The position numbers and the translations under genes were made by a program. The notes beneath the pieces were generated by a model that was not told the DNA's origin, did no database searches, and worked only from the letters and a program-made list of their open reading frames with translations. From Batrachochytrium dendrobatidis JAM81 (taxonomy: Eukaryota > Chytridiomycota > Chytridiomycetes > Rhizophydiales): a DNA stretch of 64,000 nt. Of the stretch, positions 1-13,800 are shown piece by piece. The stretch is from positions 811,868-875,867 of the forward strand of contig NW_006281108.1 of the NCBI RefSeq assembly GCF_000203795.2. The letters run 5' to 3'. Each line of letters starts with the position of its first letter. Within the stretch, counting starts at the first letter, position 1.

Positions 1-2
1 TA

Positions 3-632
3 GATGAAATTTTTGAAGATTTTGAGATGCATAGTGATGATGACGACTTTTTTACATCCTCTACTAAAACCATCAACCCAGCAACTAATCCGGTAGCTCC
101 AAAAGCAACTTCAACTCAGCAATCTGTCCCACAAAGCGCATCTTTTCAATCCAAAGATCCAGCAAGCCTTACCAACAGCAGTTTGATACTTCAAAATGAA
201 AAGCCGAGTATGAATGTGAGATTGCAAGAATTGTCTGAAAGTAAGCCGTCCAATCAGGCATCAAACCAAATTCCACATCAGCAAGTAATAGACAAGAATA
301 AATCTATGTTGGTCCCTATAACAGACTCGCCCAACAAGTCTTCATTTCTAGCGGATCTGCCTGTTTTTTCTAAACGGCCTGTAACTGAAACAGCGACTGG
401 ACTTCAGACACCCAACATAGCTGTTGCAGAGTCGACACCACCCAAATCACGTATCGTAGAGTTCAAAAACGACGATATCGATGAATATGGAGCAGGACAC
501 ACTGATGATGAGTTTGAAAACGATGCTGACATAGTATTTTCTGATGACGAATCTTTATCCAATAGCCGTCCGATATCAAGAAAAAACGAATACCATCTGG
601 GCAGTTTGAGTGATGATGACGATTTATTTTAA
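3..632 (+). CDS. 3' end of an acidic, disordered protein (partial)
   Basis: The reading frame is open at the left edge of the window and ends at a TAA at 630-632, so only the C-terminal part (about 210 residues) is visible. The visible part is rich in Ser, Asn, Pro and Lys and carries short acidic-aromatic patches: SDDDDFF near its start, a D/E-rich stretch with DDIDEYG and FENDADIVFSDDE, and a final DDDDLF. No globular domain, membrane segment or coiled coil is evident. Acidic LF-type motifs of this kind occur in adaptor and endosomal tail proteins (for example the FAM21 tail of the WASH complex), but similarity at that level cannot identify it. The gene converges on the TFIIIC gene, with only 34 bp between the two stop codons. 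Function unknown. Confidence 0.6.
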   Translation, partial: DEIFEDFEMHSDDDDFFTSSTKTINPATNPVAPKATSTQQSVPQSASFQSKDPASLTNSSLILQNEKPSMNVRLQELSESKPSNQASNQIPHQQVIDKNKSMLVPITDSPNKSSFLADLPVFSKRPVTETATGLQTPNIAVAESTPPKSRIVEFKNDDIDEYGAGHTDDEFENDADIVFSDDESLSNSRPISRKNEYHLGSLSDDDDLF

Positions 633-666
633 ACAAAACCTTGCTCACACATAAAATCCAAACAAT

Positions 667-3600
667 CTAAAGTGTACAGTTTTGCTGAAGAACTTTATGT
701 GCAAGACCATTCGATCCAACGCTCAAATATATCAAATGCAAGTTGTAAGCAGCAAAGCAAGTAAATCGCGACTTTTTTGCTTGGATTATTTTGCGGTAAT
801 AATGAACAGCTAGATGAGATAGACCTATAATATGGCATAATAAATTATCAAGCTGTGTCAATCATACATATCTGAATTTAAATAGCAGTTTTTAACGACT
901 AGAAATTTCATCGAGTAGTTAAGCAATGTTGAAATTCATATGCTGTTTACCAACTGTATGAAATGCTCTACCAAGATTATAGTCCGTTTCAAGATTCTCT
1001 CCTCGAAGCTCTGCGTACTTAAAAAGAAAGGAAAAGCCCTGTAAAATAACAGCAAATACAAGTCTTTTAAATCAAGTGTACCAAGTTAAATATAGTTTTT
1101 TGATTCATAGTCAATCAAAATAAAAACCAAACCTGCGAAATATGAGTATGTCTGCTTTCGCTTTTGCGCTGCATTGCACGATGAATATGTGCATTTCCGA
1201 GTGCAAAGTTTGTCATTGGGTCGTTTGGCGCAATAGAGTAAGCATGCATGTAGTGAACTGGAGCATGTGCATGAGTATTAAAATGCCAACTTGATTAAAT
1301 GGGCCAAAAACAAGGTTGATTTCAAACACAACTAACCTATAGCACCATTGTATACACGTGCTAAACAAAGTATGTGACCATACAATATATGCAAAAGTGG
1401 AAATTTGGTTGCAAGAGTATCGCTAGTGTTGTTTTGGTGACTTTTTAGTCGAATCTGACGAAAAAAATACTTGAGATTGGCACCACTGGCGAGCATAGTT
1501 GATGCCGCAGCCCCACTTTAAATAAAATATTGTTAGAATAATTGAACCATCAAATAATTGAAGCTTTATCAACACACTTACGCAGAAAACATGGCACAAT
1601 ATAGGCGATATGCGTCATCTGAAAATGGCATATTTTGAGACAAGTGACGGCAAAGCTCAGAAATACGAGCATAGTTTCTAGAATACATTGCCACATCTAG
1701 AGTTACAATACATAGAGGCGAAAGAGTAATAAGATTGGATGAGTCAAATGATCAAATTATTTGATAGATTGATTTACAAAAAATCTTACAAAGCATTACT
1801 GTTCTAATAAAGGCTCTTTTTGGCTTGGACTGAAAAAACACGATAGAGTCTAGAGCAATCGAAAGAGCAGCATGTGCGTCATCCTCTTTGTTATCAGAAG
1901 CCATAATAACAGCGTACTACAGACATCAATCACGGATTTAAATAGATTGATTCAAAGAAGCTTTTACAAGCAGTATTGGTGTTTCTAATATGCTACTTAC
2001 CTTTATAAATACACTCAACCAATCATTCAGTGTAAGACCTTCTGCAACGGATTCAAAATTTATGCTAGTAATCTCAGTAGATTGAGCAGAATTAATATTC
2101 AGGTTGAACTCTAGTTCTAATGGCTGGTCAAAATCATCTGGAATCTTGTTTACACTTGGCATCTGTTCGGCTGCCCAGCTTTTTAGCTAAAAAGTAGATT
2201 GTGTAACAAATTACCAACCACATGTCGTAATCCACCCAGTTAGTAGTCTAAATTTTAAATCAAGTCAATCGAACGTCGACTTACACGTGATTCCTAATAA
2301 TCAATGTGTTAGATCTTCAAAAATATGATCAATGCCAATAAATAATCAAACCATACCGAGTAAAATATCCGAGAGCTTTGAAAACGAGACATGAGCTTTC
2401 GTGAGCATCGAAGCAAATCAATCTAGTTTTTTGAAAATCCACACGTTAAAATTCAAAAAGTATCTCAGCAACCACAATAAAATATATATATTAGTAGGAC
2501 ATAGTTATACATTCCAATGTACCTTTTGTAGTGAATCAAGCACAGGCAGTTTTGAAAGCTGTTTAAACTTTTCAAAATTGACTACATTTTCAAAATAGCG
2601 TACTTGTTCTTGGGCATGTATCAAGGCTTTATCTGCAGCCAAGCGTGTTTGCCTTCGCTTCTCTTCAGCTTGAACAGTCAAAAGAGAGCTAGAAATACCC
2701 TGAATTTTGGATGCATCCAACTTTGCCTGTTTCAATAAATTTTCAGCAATATCCGCTAATATTTTTCATTATATTCACCGTATGTAGTTCATCCAGATTA
2801 GGCTTGCAAAATTCAATACAGCGCATCAGATACCAATAATGCCACGTTTTTAAACAAAATATCATACCTTCTTTAAAATAATTAAGCGCTTGTGTTTCAT
2901 CACCTAACGCTTCATAAATCTCTGCTAGTGATCTCTTCAAATCAGCATTATCGGGATCTGCTTTGCTGGCTAATACATATAATATTGGCATTGAGATCTT
3001 ATACAGACATAGTTTTGATTACATTTTCAAATACAGTTTTTGCACACTACCATTTCGATACAGCTTAATAGCCATGGTGTTATTTCCAAGTTGATGCTGA
3101 CACCGTGCCATTCTGGACCAAGTAACAGAGACATTGGTCTTTGAAAAAATTGGTAAAGTATTAAAATTTGTTAAAAAAATCAATCGTGATTGGTATATCT
3201 AGCAACACACATGAAGAAGCCATACCGATTCGTTTTGAGTAAGAACTTTGAGAATTTCAAATGCTGGAGCAAACTTTCGACAGCCCATATATGCTTCGGC
3301 AACGTCGAAATAGAGCTCACTGTATGTTTCTGTGCCCTCTTCATATAGTATATCAAAGTGGTACTACAACGATATGTACACGTCAAGATTCTAGGTTAAA
3401 TCATTCATCATATTCACAAATATCTGCTACAAGGTAGATTACACATTTCTTGATGAAGCGAAAAGGTAAAACGTGGTAACTAAGACTGTCGGCAATAATT
3501 ATGATGTAATACAAGTACCTGGGCTAGTGTAGAGTCTCCAAGGTACAATCGACAAATTCCAAGCTTTGTTCGCAATTCGATTGGAAGATGTATTGTGTTT

Positions 3601-5953
3601 TCAAGACAAGGATCAAACTCGTTATCTGTATCACAATCAATCACAGTCAATGGAAGTTTACACAGTCGATGCACTCCTTGCTTGATAGTAAAAATCGCCT
3701 TTTCATATTCCCCAACTTCAATATATAGTTCACTAAGCATATTCAGTTCTTCGTAGCCCATACGATACTGATCAGGAAGATCACTTGCAGCATCAAGTGC
3801 AGTGTCTTTCACTAATAGTGCCAGATCATTTCCAACACCATCTTCGTCTTGCGTGCCAGCAGTAGGAAAGCAATCAGCCTCATCCATGCTCATCAAACTC
3901 TCAAAATATCGAATTGCCTGTGGAATATCTTCAAGTAAAACATATATGCGGGCCAATTCCTTGACAGCATCCACGCTGTCTGGAATGATTTCAAGGATAT
4001 CCTGAAGACCATAAGCCGCTTGCTCCAATCGGCCAAGATCCCGATGTATTAATGCACGCGACCATTTGCATTCTAGATCGTCAGGATCTGCACGCACAGC
4101 TTTGTTTAAGCAATAGAGTGCCTGATTCATATCGCCAATATCCCTATAAAAATACAATGTGGTTCGCTTTATCGGTCAACATTCAAAAGGTTCTTTGGTC
4201 GATGCGGTGCGCGTTTCATTCTGGCATATTGTAACTTACTCGGACATGCGGGCCAAGCGCTTCCACAATTCAGCATCTTTAAATAAAAGATGTGCTGCCA
4301 TAAGGTATGCTTGCACTGCCTTTGATTTGTTGCCAAGCTCTTCATGTACCATTGCAAGCGTAGACCAAGCAGGCTGGGCATTTGGAGCCTGACGAATAAT
4401 TTCATGTAACTGTTTAATTGCTTCATCGTGTTGACCCATGGTGTAAGCAAGATTAGCTTTTCCAAAAGTAGATTGGAGAGCTTCTGGTATTCTTGTTTTT
4501 GCTTGGCTTTGACCCTGATAGTAAAAGTATTAGTGGATCATTAAATTTGGAATTACAGAAAATGGATCAAAAGTAGGTCAGAACCATATAAAAAGCAAGC
4601 GCTAACTTGAAACAATGAACATTTTAAAAAGCTTAGTTGTGTTATAGTAGATACCTTTGCAAATCGCCGACCTTTACCGCGACGTTTTTTTGAATTTCGT
4701 CCCATTTTTCCAGTAAATAAAAAATCGGCATCTTCGCCAAGATGCTCTCCAATTTCACGTAGAGCTTCCTCATCTTCCTCCCAGAGAATTTGACTGTAGT
4801 TATGAGTGGATCCAGCAAACTCGATTGCAGCATTCATCTGAATGCTAAATTCAGTAAAGATCCATAGACACACCATATCATCACGATGGTAATCGCCAAA
4901 TAAAAAGATTAGTATAAAATACAGATCCAATATCAGATTTCCAATTTTCTATTTTAAAATAGTCATATTCATATAACACATTAATAAGAGTACCGATACA
5001 TAATGAACAGTCAATCTCAGAGTGATGAGTGCCAGATTTACTGGGCAACACTGTAACATGAACTATTTAGCTGGCTGGCTTTTCTCCTAATAATTGGCAT
5101 GCATAGTTGCATTCCTGAAGTATATTAAACTAGAACGCGAATGTATCCGAGATTGCATGATATAAAGAGTTTGAAAACATCAAAACAGCTGAACCCAATA
5201 TCCGGATTTCAATCCATGAATCTGGTGACTGTACAGTATATGGTGATACCAAATGATGAAAATGGAATCATTCCAGTTTAAAAGTATAGATGGACTGTAT
5301 ACATTATGATGGTCGATATGTTTGAAGGAATTGAGAATGCAAGTGCTCCATTTTACATGAATATGGCTGTAAATTAAATTAGTTTTGACTTGCCCAATCT
5401 TATCTGGCACCTCATCGTCATCATCTTCATCTATTTCGTCCAAGTCATTGCCTGATGTTGTAGAGGTTTTAGTCAGTAATAGTTTTTTCAGGATTACTCA
5501 AGTAAAACTAATACTAATTATACCTCCAGGATTTGAATCGGTCCAAATATTATTATCAAAATTGCTCTGTGTAGGAAACATTGAGCCTTCATCTAATGAA
5601 CCAAAACTATTTGGATGATTGTCCAAATATGATTGTGATAGATTGGCACGAGTGGTGGGAATAAGACTAGCATGAACGTCAGTAGTTTCCATATCTATTG
5701 ATGGAATATATGGTTGCACATCGTCATGATTCATCCAAGAGTGTGCTGAGATGGGAGTATAGATGTTGGATGCAGCAGGATTACTCGGTTGAAAATCATC
5801 GAGTAAATATGCAGGCAAATCTACAGATTGAATTGGTGGTATGCTTGCAGTAGTGATGGATGAATGCAGTGGTGGATTTCCGGTAAGATCCTGAAGCACT
5901 TTGTCAATGTCGAATTCAGGCACGAGTAAAGGCGAGCTGTTCGTATTGGCCAT
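667..5953 (-). CDS. TFC4: Transcription factor IIIC TPR subunit (Tfc4/Sfc4/GTF3C3-like)
   Basis: RNA polymerase III initiation factor subunit. The family uses two TPR arrays to bridge promoter-bound TFIIIC to TFIIIB in the nucleus. The ATG at 5951-5953 opens an acidic, disordered N-terminal region (exon down to about 5,500), followed by a DEIDEDDDDEVPDK patch. Then come the GKMGRNSKKRRGKGRRFAK basic segment (about 4,660-4,730) and successive TPR helices: QHDEAIKQLHEIIRQAPNAQ at about 4,380-4,430 and MNQALYCLNKAVRADPDD at about 4,080-4,130, with more TPRs down to about 2,500. The final splice joins GRAFHTVG to LSHLAVHYYRK across an intron starting near 950; this is the conserved C-terminal TPR of the family. 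The last exon ends at 667. More than ten short introns interrupt the gene. It is divergent from the SMG6-like gene across about 106 bp. Family assignment is confident; exact exon borders were not all traced. Confidence 0.88.
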
Positions 5954-6059
5954 TTGCTGTCAATTCAACTGTCGGATTTCCGCGATAAAAACGACCGAGA
6001 TTGGTCACGTGTTATTACTGTCAGTCGATGCGGCTCGAGTTTGGTCCACTTTAACAGCA
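5954..6059. promoter_or_regulatory. Short bidirectional promoter with a CACGTG box
   Basis: Only 106 bp separate the divergent start codons of the TFIIIC subunit gene (-) and the SMG6/EST1-like gene (+). A CACGTG palindrome (E-box type) lies at 6,006-6,011, near the middle. The distance forces shared regulatory sequence; use of the E-box is inference. Confidence 0.4.
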
Positions 6060-9000
6060 ATGAAGGATCGAATTGTCGTGACTGCTGTCAAGACATCTGC
6101 CAAAACACCTGTCAAGACACCTGCTGAAACATGTTCTGTAAACTCTACTAAAAATATGAACCATTCTTTCGAGGATTTTTCCCGTTCGGTCTGTGATTCT
6201 GACAATAAACACAGTCTTTATAATGCAAAGGCACAACCCGCTTTACTAAGACGTCCTTCATTTCAAGATCAATCGAGGCAAGTCTGGTTTGACTATTCAA
6301 TACGGTGGTTTATGCACTGCTTTAGAAATATAATGCGTATTTTTAGTCTAGTAAACTGGATTGGTTTACTACCGAGTCGGATTTATAGCTCTTATTGATT
6401 CAGTTGTTGGCATATTGGTTTATTAGACATGTACAGTCTGACGTTCAACATGAACGTATACTGAATCCTATACAAACTCAAGCACAAACTCTCTATTCCA
6501 CGATTTGTGATTTTGAAAAACTAGTCAAGAAGCAAATCACTCCTAGCAATTTGAAGAGTAGTCTTGAACTTCGACAGAGGTTAGTCGCCAAACAGTTCTT
6601 TGCTCATTGCATTGGTGCATTTTGTATACGTATTATTAATATATGTACAGTATCGCAGTCAATTATCTGTCCCTGATTAAGCTAGACAATCGGCTCAATA
6701 TAAAGTACGGTCTGGATTCTCGTTTATGGAAAGCCGTCGTGTATCCGACTGTTGACTATCTTCGCAAACAAATATGTGCCGAGTCTGAATTGTCGGAATC
6801 AGACTCACAATCTCTGTGGAAATCATGGCTTTTGTCGATTCAAGATATCTATACAGAGTTACTCACAATGTCCCATAACTCTTCATCAATTATCTCTCAC
6901 AAAATATCAAACTCTTTGGGCGATTTAAAGCGGTATCAGGCTCAAAATTTAACAAACGATCGAGCTGGAAAACGAGATTTGATGAAAGAGGCTAAAAGTT
7001 ACTATTTGTTTGCATCTCGGGTCGCACCTCAAAACGGTAGTTTCAATTGAAACATGAGTTTTATTTTTCATCAAAATCTGTCTAAATCTGTCTGGTATCG
7101 TATCTATATACAATTAGGATTTTATCAGAGCCAAATTGCTGGAGTCACCGTTACCGCTGGCATCCCTCTTGAATCTGTATGCCATTACATTGCTGCTCTT
7201 TGTGCTCAAGTTCCTTTTGAGCCAGCCCGGGAAAGTCTTCGAAATGTGTTTTCCATTGTTCAAGACATTCCTTTCAAAGATACTATAAGCTCATTCATCA
7301 GCTTGATTGATACTCTTTTTACCAGAATTAGGCACGTCATGTGGAGATTTAGTGCACATATAGCAATCTCATGTAGCCAATAGTGCTTTAGTTGTTTTGT
7401 TCAAACCCTATTCAGCTAACTCCTTTTTATTCTTTAGCCTGGAGCTTTACAAGCAAAAATACAGTGAATTCAATGCTTTACTCGCAGATGCAAACTTCAA
7501 ATTTCGACAAACGTCATCTGCCGAATCTAATGTCAGCAACGAGACCAAAGCATTTGGAGAGCATTTGTATTATATGTGTGTTATCACAATTGGCACGGTT
7601 TTAATCATATCCCGTCAGTCTCTTAATCCTCTTCTCATGGATCAGCTTTTGGAAAATTGTTGTATGCTACTTACAGTACTAGTGGATAGTGCTGGGAGCA
7701 TCCAGCTTACTAAATCATGTTCGAATGACACAGTTGATAGACTATCAATTCTAGAATCGATTCTGTTTTTGTTAGTATCGGATACTGGATGCAAAGTTGC
7801 GCGCTTTATAAACTGGAGGGTGAGCATGCTGCAAACTATAGTGATGCATCTATTTAAAGTTTCTGTTTATTGATATGACTTGAACATCTAGACAATCCAA
7901 GCTACATTTAAAACCATTCAAGATCAGCTATTGGATTTTATCGAGAATAAGGATGAATCAATGGCGACTTTACAAGATTATAGTATTACAGAAATGGCTC
8001 ATCAATTCCATGTTCCTCGGGATGACGTTTTGATTACTATGTCCATATTCAAGTGTTCTATTAAGCCGAGTCTTTTTTCAACAGCTGAGATTGATACTGA
8101 TTCTACTCAGACCCTGAGATTGCACTATACTCGGCTTGATGTGTTATGGAAACATGTGACTCGAGTAAGTTGGCTAGTTTGAAATACGATGCAGATTTGT
8201 GTGCTCATTTTATCGAGTTTTATAAATTAGATTCACGAGTCAAGTTTTATGTCTTTGAAGTCTGACTGTGCTACTAAGTACAATGCAAAGAATAGCCATG
8301 GCAAAAAACAAGGTATATTATACAAGTTTATATACCATTCAAATTGATTCAAGTTGATTAACCCATTACAATTTACATTAAAGTTTCCAAGCAGATTAAG
8401 CAGGATCTTACTCAAAGCGATACTGACAATGCATCTTTTATTTCTCAAGAGCCTGCTCAATTTGTAAAGTCTTTAGACCTTTTTGAATCTCTTGAAAATC
8501 TTGCAGACAGTTTTGACGATGACGCTGATATAAAAGCTCTCAAGGTGATGGCTTTAATTAGTTTTGGTTACAATTGAGCATTGCACTGAGCCTATTGCTG
8601 ATTTGGTGATTTATTTGCGATCCATCATACAGATCACCCGGGATGAGCTTGAGGGCATTGTAGATAGAAAAAACGTCAAGCCTAAAGAAATACAGTATGA
8701 TACTGATCCTCTTCATACGATTTTGGTTCTTGATACCAATTTATATCTGCACAACTTTGAACAAGTCAAAACAATGATTACATCTCGGAAATGGCATATT
8801 TTGATTCCATTAGCAGTTGTGAGCGAACTGGATGGATTGCGATGCGTGGAGAGCGAGATTGGAAAAAATGCAGAACTTGCATTGGATCTACTGACCAGCA
8901 TTTTTGACACACCAGATAGCTCACTGGTTGATCTTAAAAGAGCGTTTGTGAGGGTTATTACAAGTCGTGGTAAAATGATGCACACACTACGCGTACGCTC

Positions 9001-9283
9001 AGAAGAATGGCCCAAGTCTTGGACAGCAGATCAGGACAGTAGCAAGAATGAGGGGGGTTTTTCACTACGCAATGCAGATGATCTAATTTTGAATGTGTGT
9101 TTGGGTTATGGGACGAATAGCACTCAAAGTTCATTGGCTCCAGATGCCGAATTTTCTTGGTCCACATCAAAAGTCGTTCTTGTTACACACGATATTAACC
9201 TACGTCTCAAGGCAAGGGCACTTGGAGTACCCGTCATTGATTCTATTGCAAGTGTCTATAAATCAGCATTATCCAAGTCCTAA
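6060..9283 (+). CDS. SMG6: SMG6/EST1-like PIN-domain endonuclease (nonsense-mediated decay / telomerase-associated)
   Basis: Multi-exon gene. After a low-complexity start (VKTSAKTPVKTPAET), the N-terminal half matches the EST1/SMG 14-3-3-like and TPR region: VWFDYSIRWFMHCF, then a SLWKSWLLSIQDIYTELL helix, then AKSYYLFASRVAPQNG followed by a conserved WYRI-type helix at about 7,090. The C-terminal exon (from about 8,550) is a PIN domain. The acidic residues that make SMG6 an active ribonuclease are present: LVLDTNLYLHN (8,727-8,759), a SELDGLR segment, NADDLILNVCL (about 9,070-9,100) and VTHDINLRLKA (about 9,183-9,213). In animals SMG6 cleaves transcripts near premature stop codons; yeast Est1 lacks the PIN domain, so this gene is closer to SMG6. 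ATG at 6,060-6,062; stop at 9,281-9,283. It converges on the BEM46-like gene 73 bp away. Several internal exons were inferred from frame and splice sites. Confidence 0.85.
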
Positions 9284-9356
9284 GTAGAGTAACATTGGTT
9301 TTGATTCAGTCTTTTTCAAGGTATACACTCTGAATGTGTTGACATGGCACAAGAGT

Positions 9357-10692
9357 TTATTTCTTTGCATATTTGGCAAAAAATCGCTCAATTGCTTCAA
9401 AATAACCTTCCTGGATACATGTATCATTGTGACCACCATTTTCAAACTCTTCAAACTCGGTGTTATCCGTACGACTTCCTGCTCGAGTGCGTTCTTGGAT
9501 CAGTCTAGCGCGTAGTTCAATCATATGTTGTTGTGGAATCAATTCGTCTCGCTTTCCACTTAGAAATAACACAGGAATATCAACAATCTTTCCAATAGCA
9601 CGCTCAGAGTCCCATATTTGGTGACATAGGAATACAAATGGACGTAAAAGTTTGATGACGTGTGGAATCAATTTTCTCTAAAAACAATAAAAACCAGTTG
9701 ATGACAGTTAGCAGTTGAACAGCAAATGGTCAAGTGTATAGACTTGCCAAGCTTAAAAAGGTGTTTTCAATAATAAGAGCAGAAATGCGATCCTTATTTT
9801 CCGAGACAAGATTGATGGCCACCGCACCGCCAATGCTTTGTCCATATACCAGCACTTTTGTATCCTTGAGTTTGTCATGAGATTTGATGTAATCCAGTGC
9901 GGCCTATATGAAATCGTATGCATTGATGAGAACATGATTGCATGCCAATTACGACTGCAACGTGGATAAGCTGTTCTTACAAACCTGTGCGTCTATCTTC
10001 ATGCCAGTTTCATTCGGAGTGCCTTGGCTATGTCCATATCTAAAAGCGAAGTTGTTTGAGTTAATCACACCTTCAATGTCCCATCTGAATGTCAACCACA
10101 TACCCTCTGTAAGAAAGCATAAATATATTGCAGTTTAAACGCTCCATGAGTATACGAGCAATAGGCAATCGATGTCCCTGCATGTACGATGATTAAGCAA
10201 GTTGATTACAAAAAGATCTGGACAGCAACGAGCAGTAAACGAGCAGTAAATACCATATTTCCAGCATTTGCATGCAAATACAGCAGTGTGTGACTGGGTA
10301 ATGCATCAGCAGAGATTGAAGAATGGTTTGATGCAGTAGGCTTGATGAGATATCCAGTAATCATCACACCGTCCTTGGTTTTAATGCTTACGCTCTCATA
10401 GTTTGACATTTGAAACTCATCAGGACGAGATACATGATCTCTAGAGCCTTGAGGAAACGAAGACGGATCTAAACCAACCAGCAGTTACAAACAAGGTTGA
10501 CAGTAATAAAGTATCGAGTTTTAGCTCATTTACACATGCAGTTTGGGCAACAGTAGATGATATTGATTTTATAACTTGCAGATGAGTGATGTTTGGTAGA
10601 AATAGGCTGCACCAAGCAGTCCAATCGCACTGAATGAAATAGTGTAAACTGCAACTTTAATCAACCAAACTGTATTCGATAAGAGTGTCATG
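9357..10692 (-). CDS. BEM46/ABHD13-family alpha/beta hydrolase, membrane-anchored (5' end uncertain)
   Basis: Serine hydrolase of the BEM46/ABHD13 family, normally a single-pass membrane protein of the ER or plasma membrane; the substrate is unknown. An N-terminal hydrophobic anchor (about 10,580-10,669) is followed by the oxyanion loop HANAGN and GHRLP. The YGQSIGGAVAI nucleophile elbow is at about 9,820-9,850, the acid loop GKRDELIP at about 9,540, and the catalytic His in NGGHNDTC at about 9,430-9,450. The first traced intron (10,469-10,579) has a GC-AG pair (donor GCAAGT). Splicing it gives TSLIYPSSFPQGSRD, exactly the family pattern. The nearest ATG (10,690-10,692) is one base out of frame with the anchor exon, so either an upstream exon joins at the TACAG acceptor at 10,670 or there is a 1-nt error. 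Stop at 9,357-9,359. Confidence 0.82.
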
Positions 10693-10804
10693 CAGTTTAA
10701 TGGGTAAAGATTAGATGGATTGCTTTTGCAGTTTTATGTAAAATGATGGATTTCTAGTATGAAATATTGAATGTTCAAGCTTGTCAGATTTGTTTAAATA
10801 TATT

Positions 10805-13800
10805 TTATTCAATCATTTGATTGTTCTTGCGAATAATATTCAAAATCTCTTTCCTATCAGACAGCCATGCACTAAATGTGATGGGTCGAGACGCAGGCAA
10901 ACTGGGCTCATCGTGTTGTGTTATGCTGGTATTCTGCATATCAGACAATGACTGCATTTCAGATTCACTCAAAAGTGTATCTGGAACCCACAGACTCCAA
11001 ATCTCAATCAGGTAATCCGCAAATACAATCAGGTAAAAGTATCGAATCAAATAATTCCATCCAACTTCTAACAATGTATGGAATTTTCGACTGTCTGGTT
11101 CTGCAGCCAGTAGTCGTAGACGATAGTCAAAAATGGCAAGTCGTAAATTCTGCATGTGTTCTGACATGTCAATGGCTTTGTCTGTAAGAAATTTGGCTAG
11201 CTTTCCATATTGAAGTACTGCAATGAGCTGCATGACTATTTGGTACTCGCCAGACTTGAACCGTTCATGCAGATCAATTTCAGAGTCATGCATGCGAGTC
11301 AAAATGCGACGATCACCATCCATCACTTCATCCTCGGTATCCACTTTATGAAGAAGACGTCCAGAGTTTTCAATCAGACAAGCATTTCCAACAGTCATCT
11401 GCATAAGACACGCAGTGACAATCCCTGTTGTAGTTCGTCCACGCCCCATTTGACAATTAAAAATGGCATCGCCATTGACTCCAATGGTCAAAAGTCGCTC
11501 CATAAGTTGATCAAATACATCTGGAATAGGTGCTTGTTCATCGGTAATAGGAATTCTCATATAGTCAATACGATACCCCTCTGCCTTGATACGAGCATAA
11601 ACATCCAATGGCGTTTCAATGTCTTCCTTTGTAACACTTTCCCAGACTGGAACAATCGAAAACTGAGCATTTGGTTCAACCCGCTCTTCATGGAGCAACA
11701 ACCTCCCATTGTATCGGTGCATGTCACGAAGGATCTCCTCTTTCATCTGAGCTTCCATCAGTTCCACACGCTCACGTGAAATGCCAGTTGCCTCGAGGTT
11801 CTTGAGTGGGTTTTGAAAAAGTCGCAAAACATATGGTTTTCCATTGATATATATGACTGGCTCTTCTCTCAAGCTTGTCCAGTAAAGTGTACGATCTCCA
11901 GTAGAGTCAGCATGTGTAAATCTTAGTGTACGACGAATACCTTCCTTTGTTGGCATGCCAACGCCGTAGACTGAAGCGGATACGGAAGGAAGATTAACAT
12001 CAGAGCACAAGGATAGTGCTGACATGGTTTGTTCAAAAGGTTCAGATTCCACAGCAGCACGAACAGATGAAAATGAAATACCACGAAAATTGTGAGCACC
12101 TTCAATACGATCGTTGAGGGATAATTTTTGTGCTCCTGGAAACATGTCGTACTTGATGATGGTGCCTTGAGCAAGCACTCCACCATCACGACGGTTTACT
12201 ACATCAACCACTTCACTAGTAAGTGCAATACCATCTCCTGGTGCAAGTTCTTCAACCGGAGTGAGAGCATCAAGACCACCAGATTCTAATTCTTCACAAA
12301 TAGTTGCAAATTCGGGATGCTTTTGAAGCCATTCCTGAAATGTCACCAGCATGGACTCAACGCCTGGCTCGTTGTTTTGCAAATAACTTTGAAATAAAAT
12401 CAACATAAAGTATCGTTTAAGATGCAGAATCGCTCTCGTTAGAACAACAGCCTTTTCGACTTGATCCGTTTCTGATTCGACCGCTTGACGAGATATCTCA
12501 ATTATCTCTCGAAGATTGACATACTGAGCACAGTTATCAATAGTATCATCAACTATACGTTTGCATTCAACTCCATTACGAATCACACGAAGTAACGAAT
12601 GAATGGGCCTATAATTGAGTAGAGGCTTGGAAGTGGGCATCCAGGCTTGGGAGACATCCTGACTTGTATCAATCGAATGTTTGAGCCAATGGAATACAAG
12701 CGAGGCAATGACAGTGCCTGTAGTAGATCGACCTAATCCAACTTGACAGTTTACAATAATGCAAGATGATGAACCGCTGTATCGACAGAGCAGATGCACA
12801 ATATGATCAAAATCAGAAGGATCTGGAGGTGATTCAGAAGTAACTGGCACTCTAAAGTACAGTATTTCAGGACTGACTGCAGTGTCTATCGAGCTTACAG
12901 AAAACAGCTGAAATGAAGAGGTGTTTGCTTCCATCGAGTCTGAGCTATGACCAAACGACTGGCTCTGTAGGTTGGATGTACAGAATGGCTCATTCAATTC
13001 TTTCTCTCGTAGTGTTTTCACCAATTCATGAGGAGTCATGACGCTGGCATGTTTACAGTCCTGCCAAATGGGATTGATGGTTCCGTGAGTCTCTGTGTGC
13101 AAAAGGACTCTGCCATTATATCGAATAATTTCCTCCCGCACATCTTCAGACAGCTTCTCTTCAATGATCTCTAATCGCGACCCAGTAATACCAGAGTATG
13201 ATTTGATGTTACGCAATGTAAGGTATTGATCGCGCAGTACATAAGGGTTTCCATTAATATAAACCAATGGCTCTTCACGTAGGTTAATCCATACAATTCT
13301 GTTACAGGACTGACCAAGCGACAAAATGACATTACGCATCCCTTGAATTGTAGGCTGAGCAACAGCATAGATGCGAAACCCAGATATTTTTCTAAAACAT
13401 CAGATAGTAATTGTACTGTTAGACATGATGCATCAAATGTAAATTTACAACAGTATTTAAACTCCCAACCTAAAGTTTGCTGCGCCTTCAATGGTCGATA
13501 AACCTTCTTTTTCTTTGCTCCAAAAATCTTCCTTCAAGATTGTTTGTGGACCCAAAACAATCCCCTTACGAGACTAAGAGTTGATGCAAATAAGTTTAGA
13601 TATTAGCCATTTCAAACAGCAAAACTTTCCAGTCAGTATCCTATAGATACCAATATCATCTCACCTTGATCACATGTTTGTCAAGCTCTCGTGTAGCAGG
13701 CTTTTGATTCGGACCCCATCCAACTAAAGAGGATGTGTTGGACATATCTTCGGAAAAAACACTTAGATCTTCAATCGGACGAAAAAGCGACAGCGATGTC

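Noticed and set aside
11210..11779. A 189-residue plus-strand frame within the paladin gene
   Set aside because: It is antisense to the conserved third phosphatase domain and has no recognisable features.
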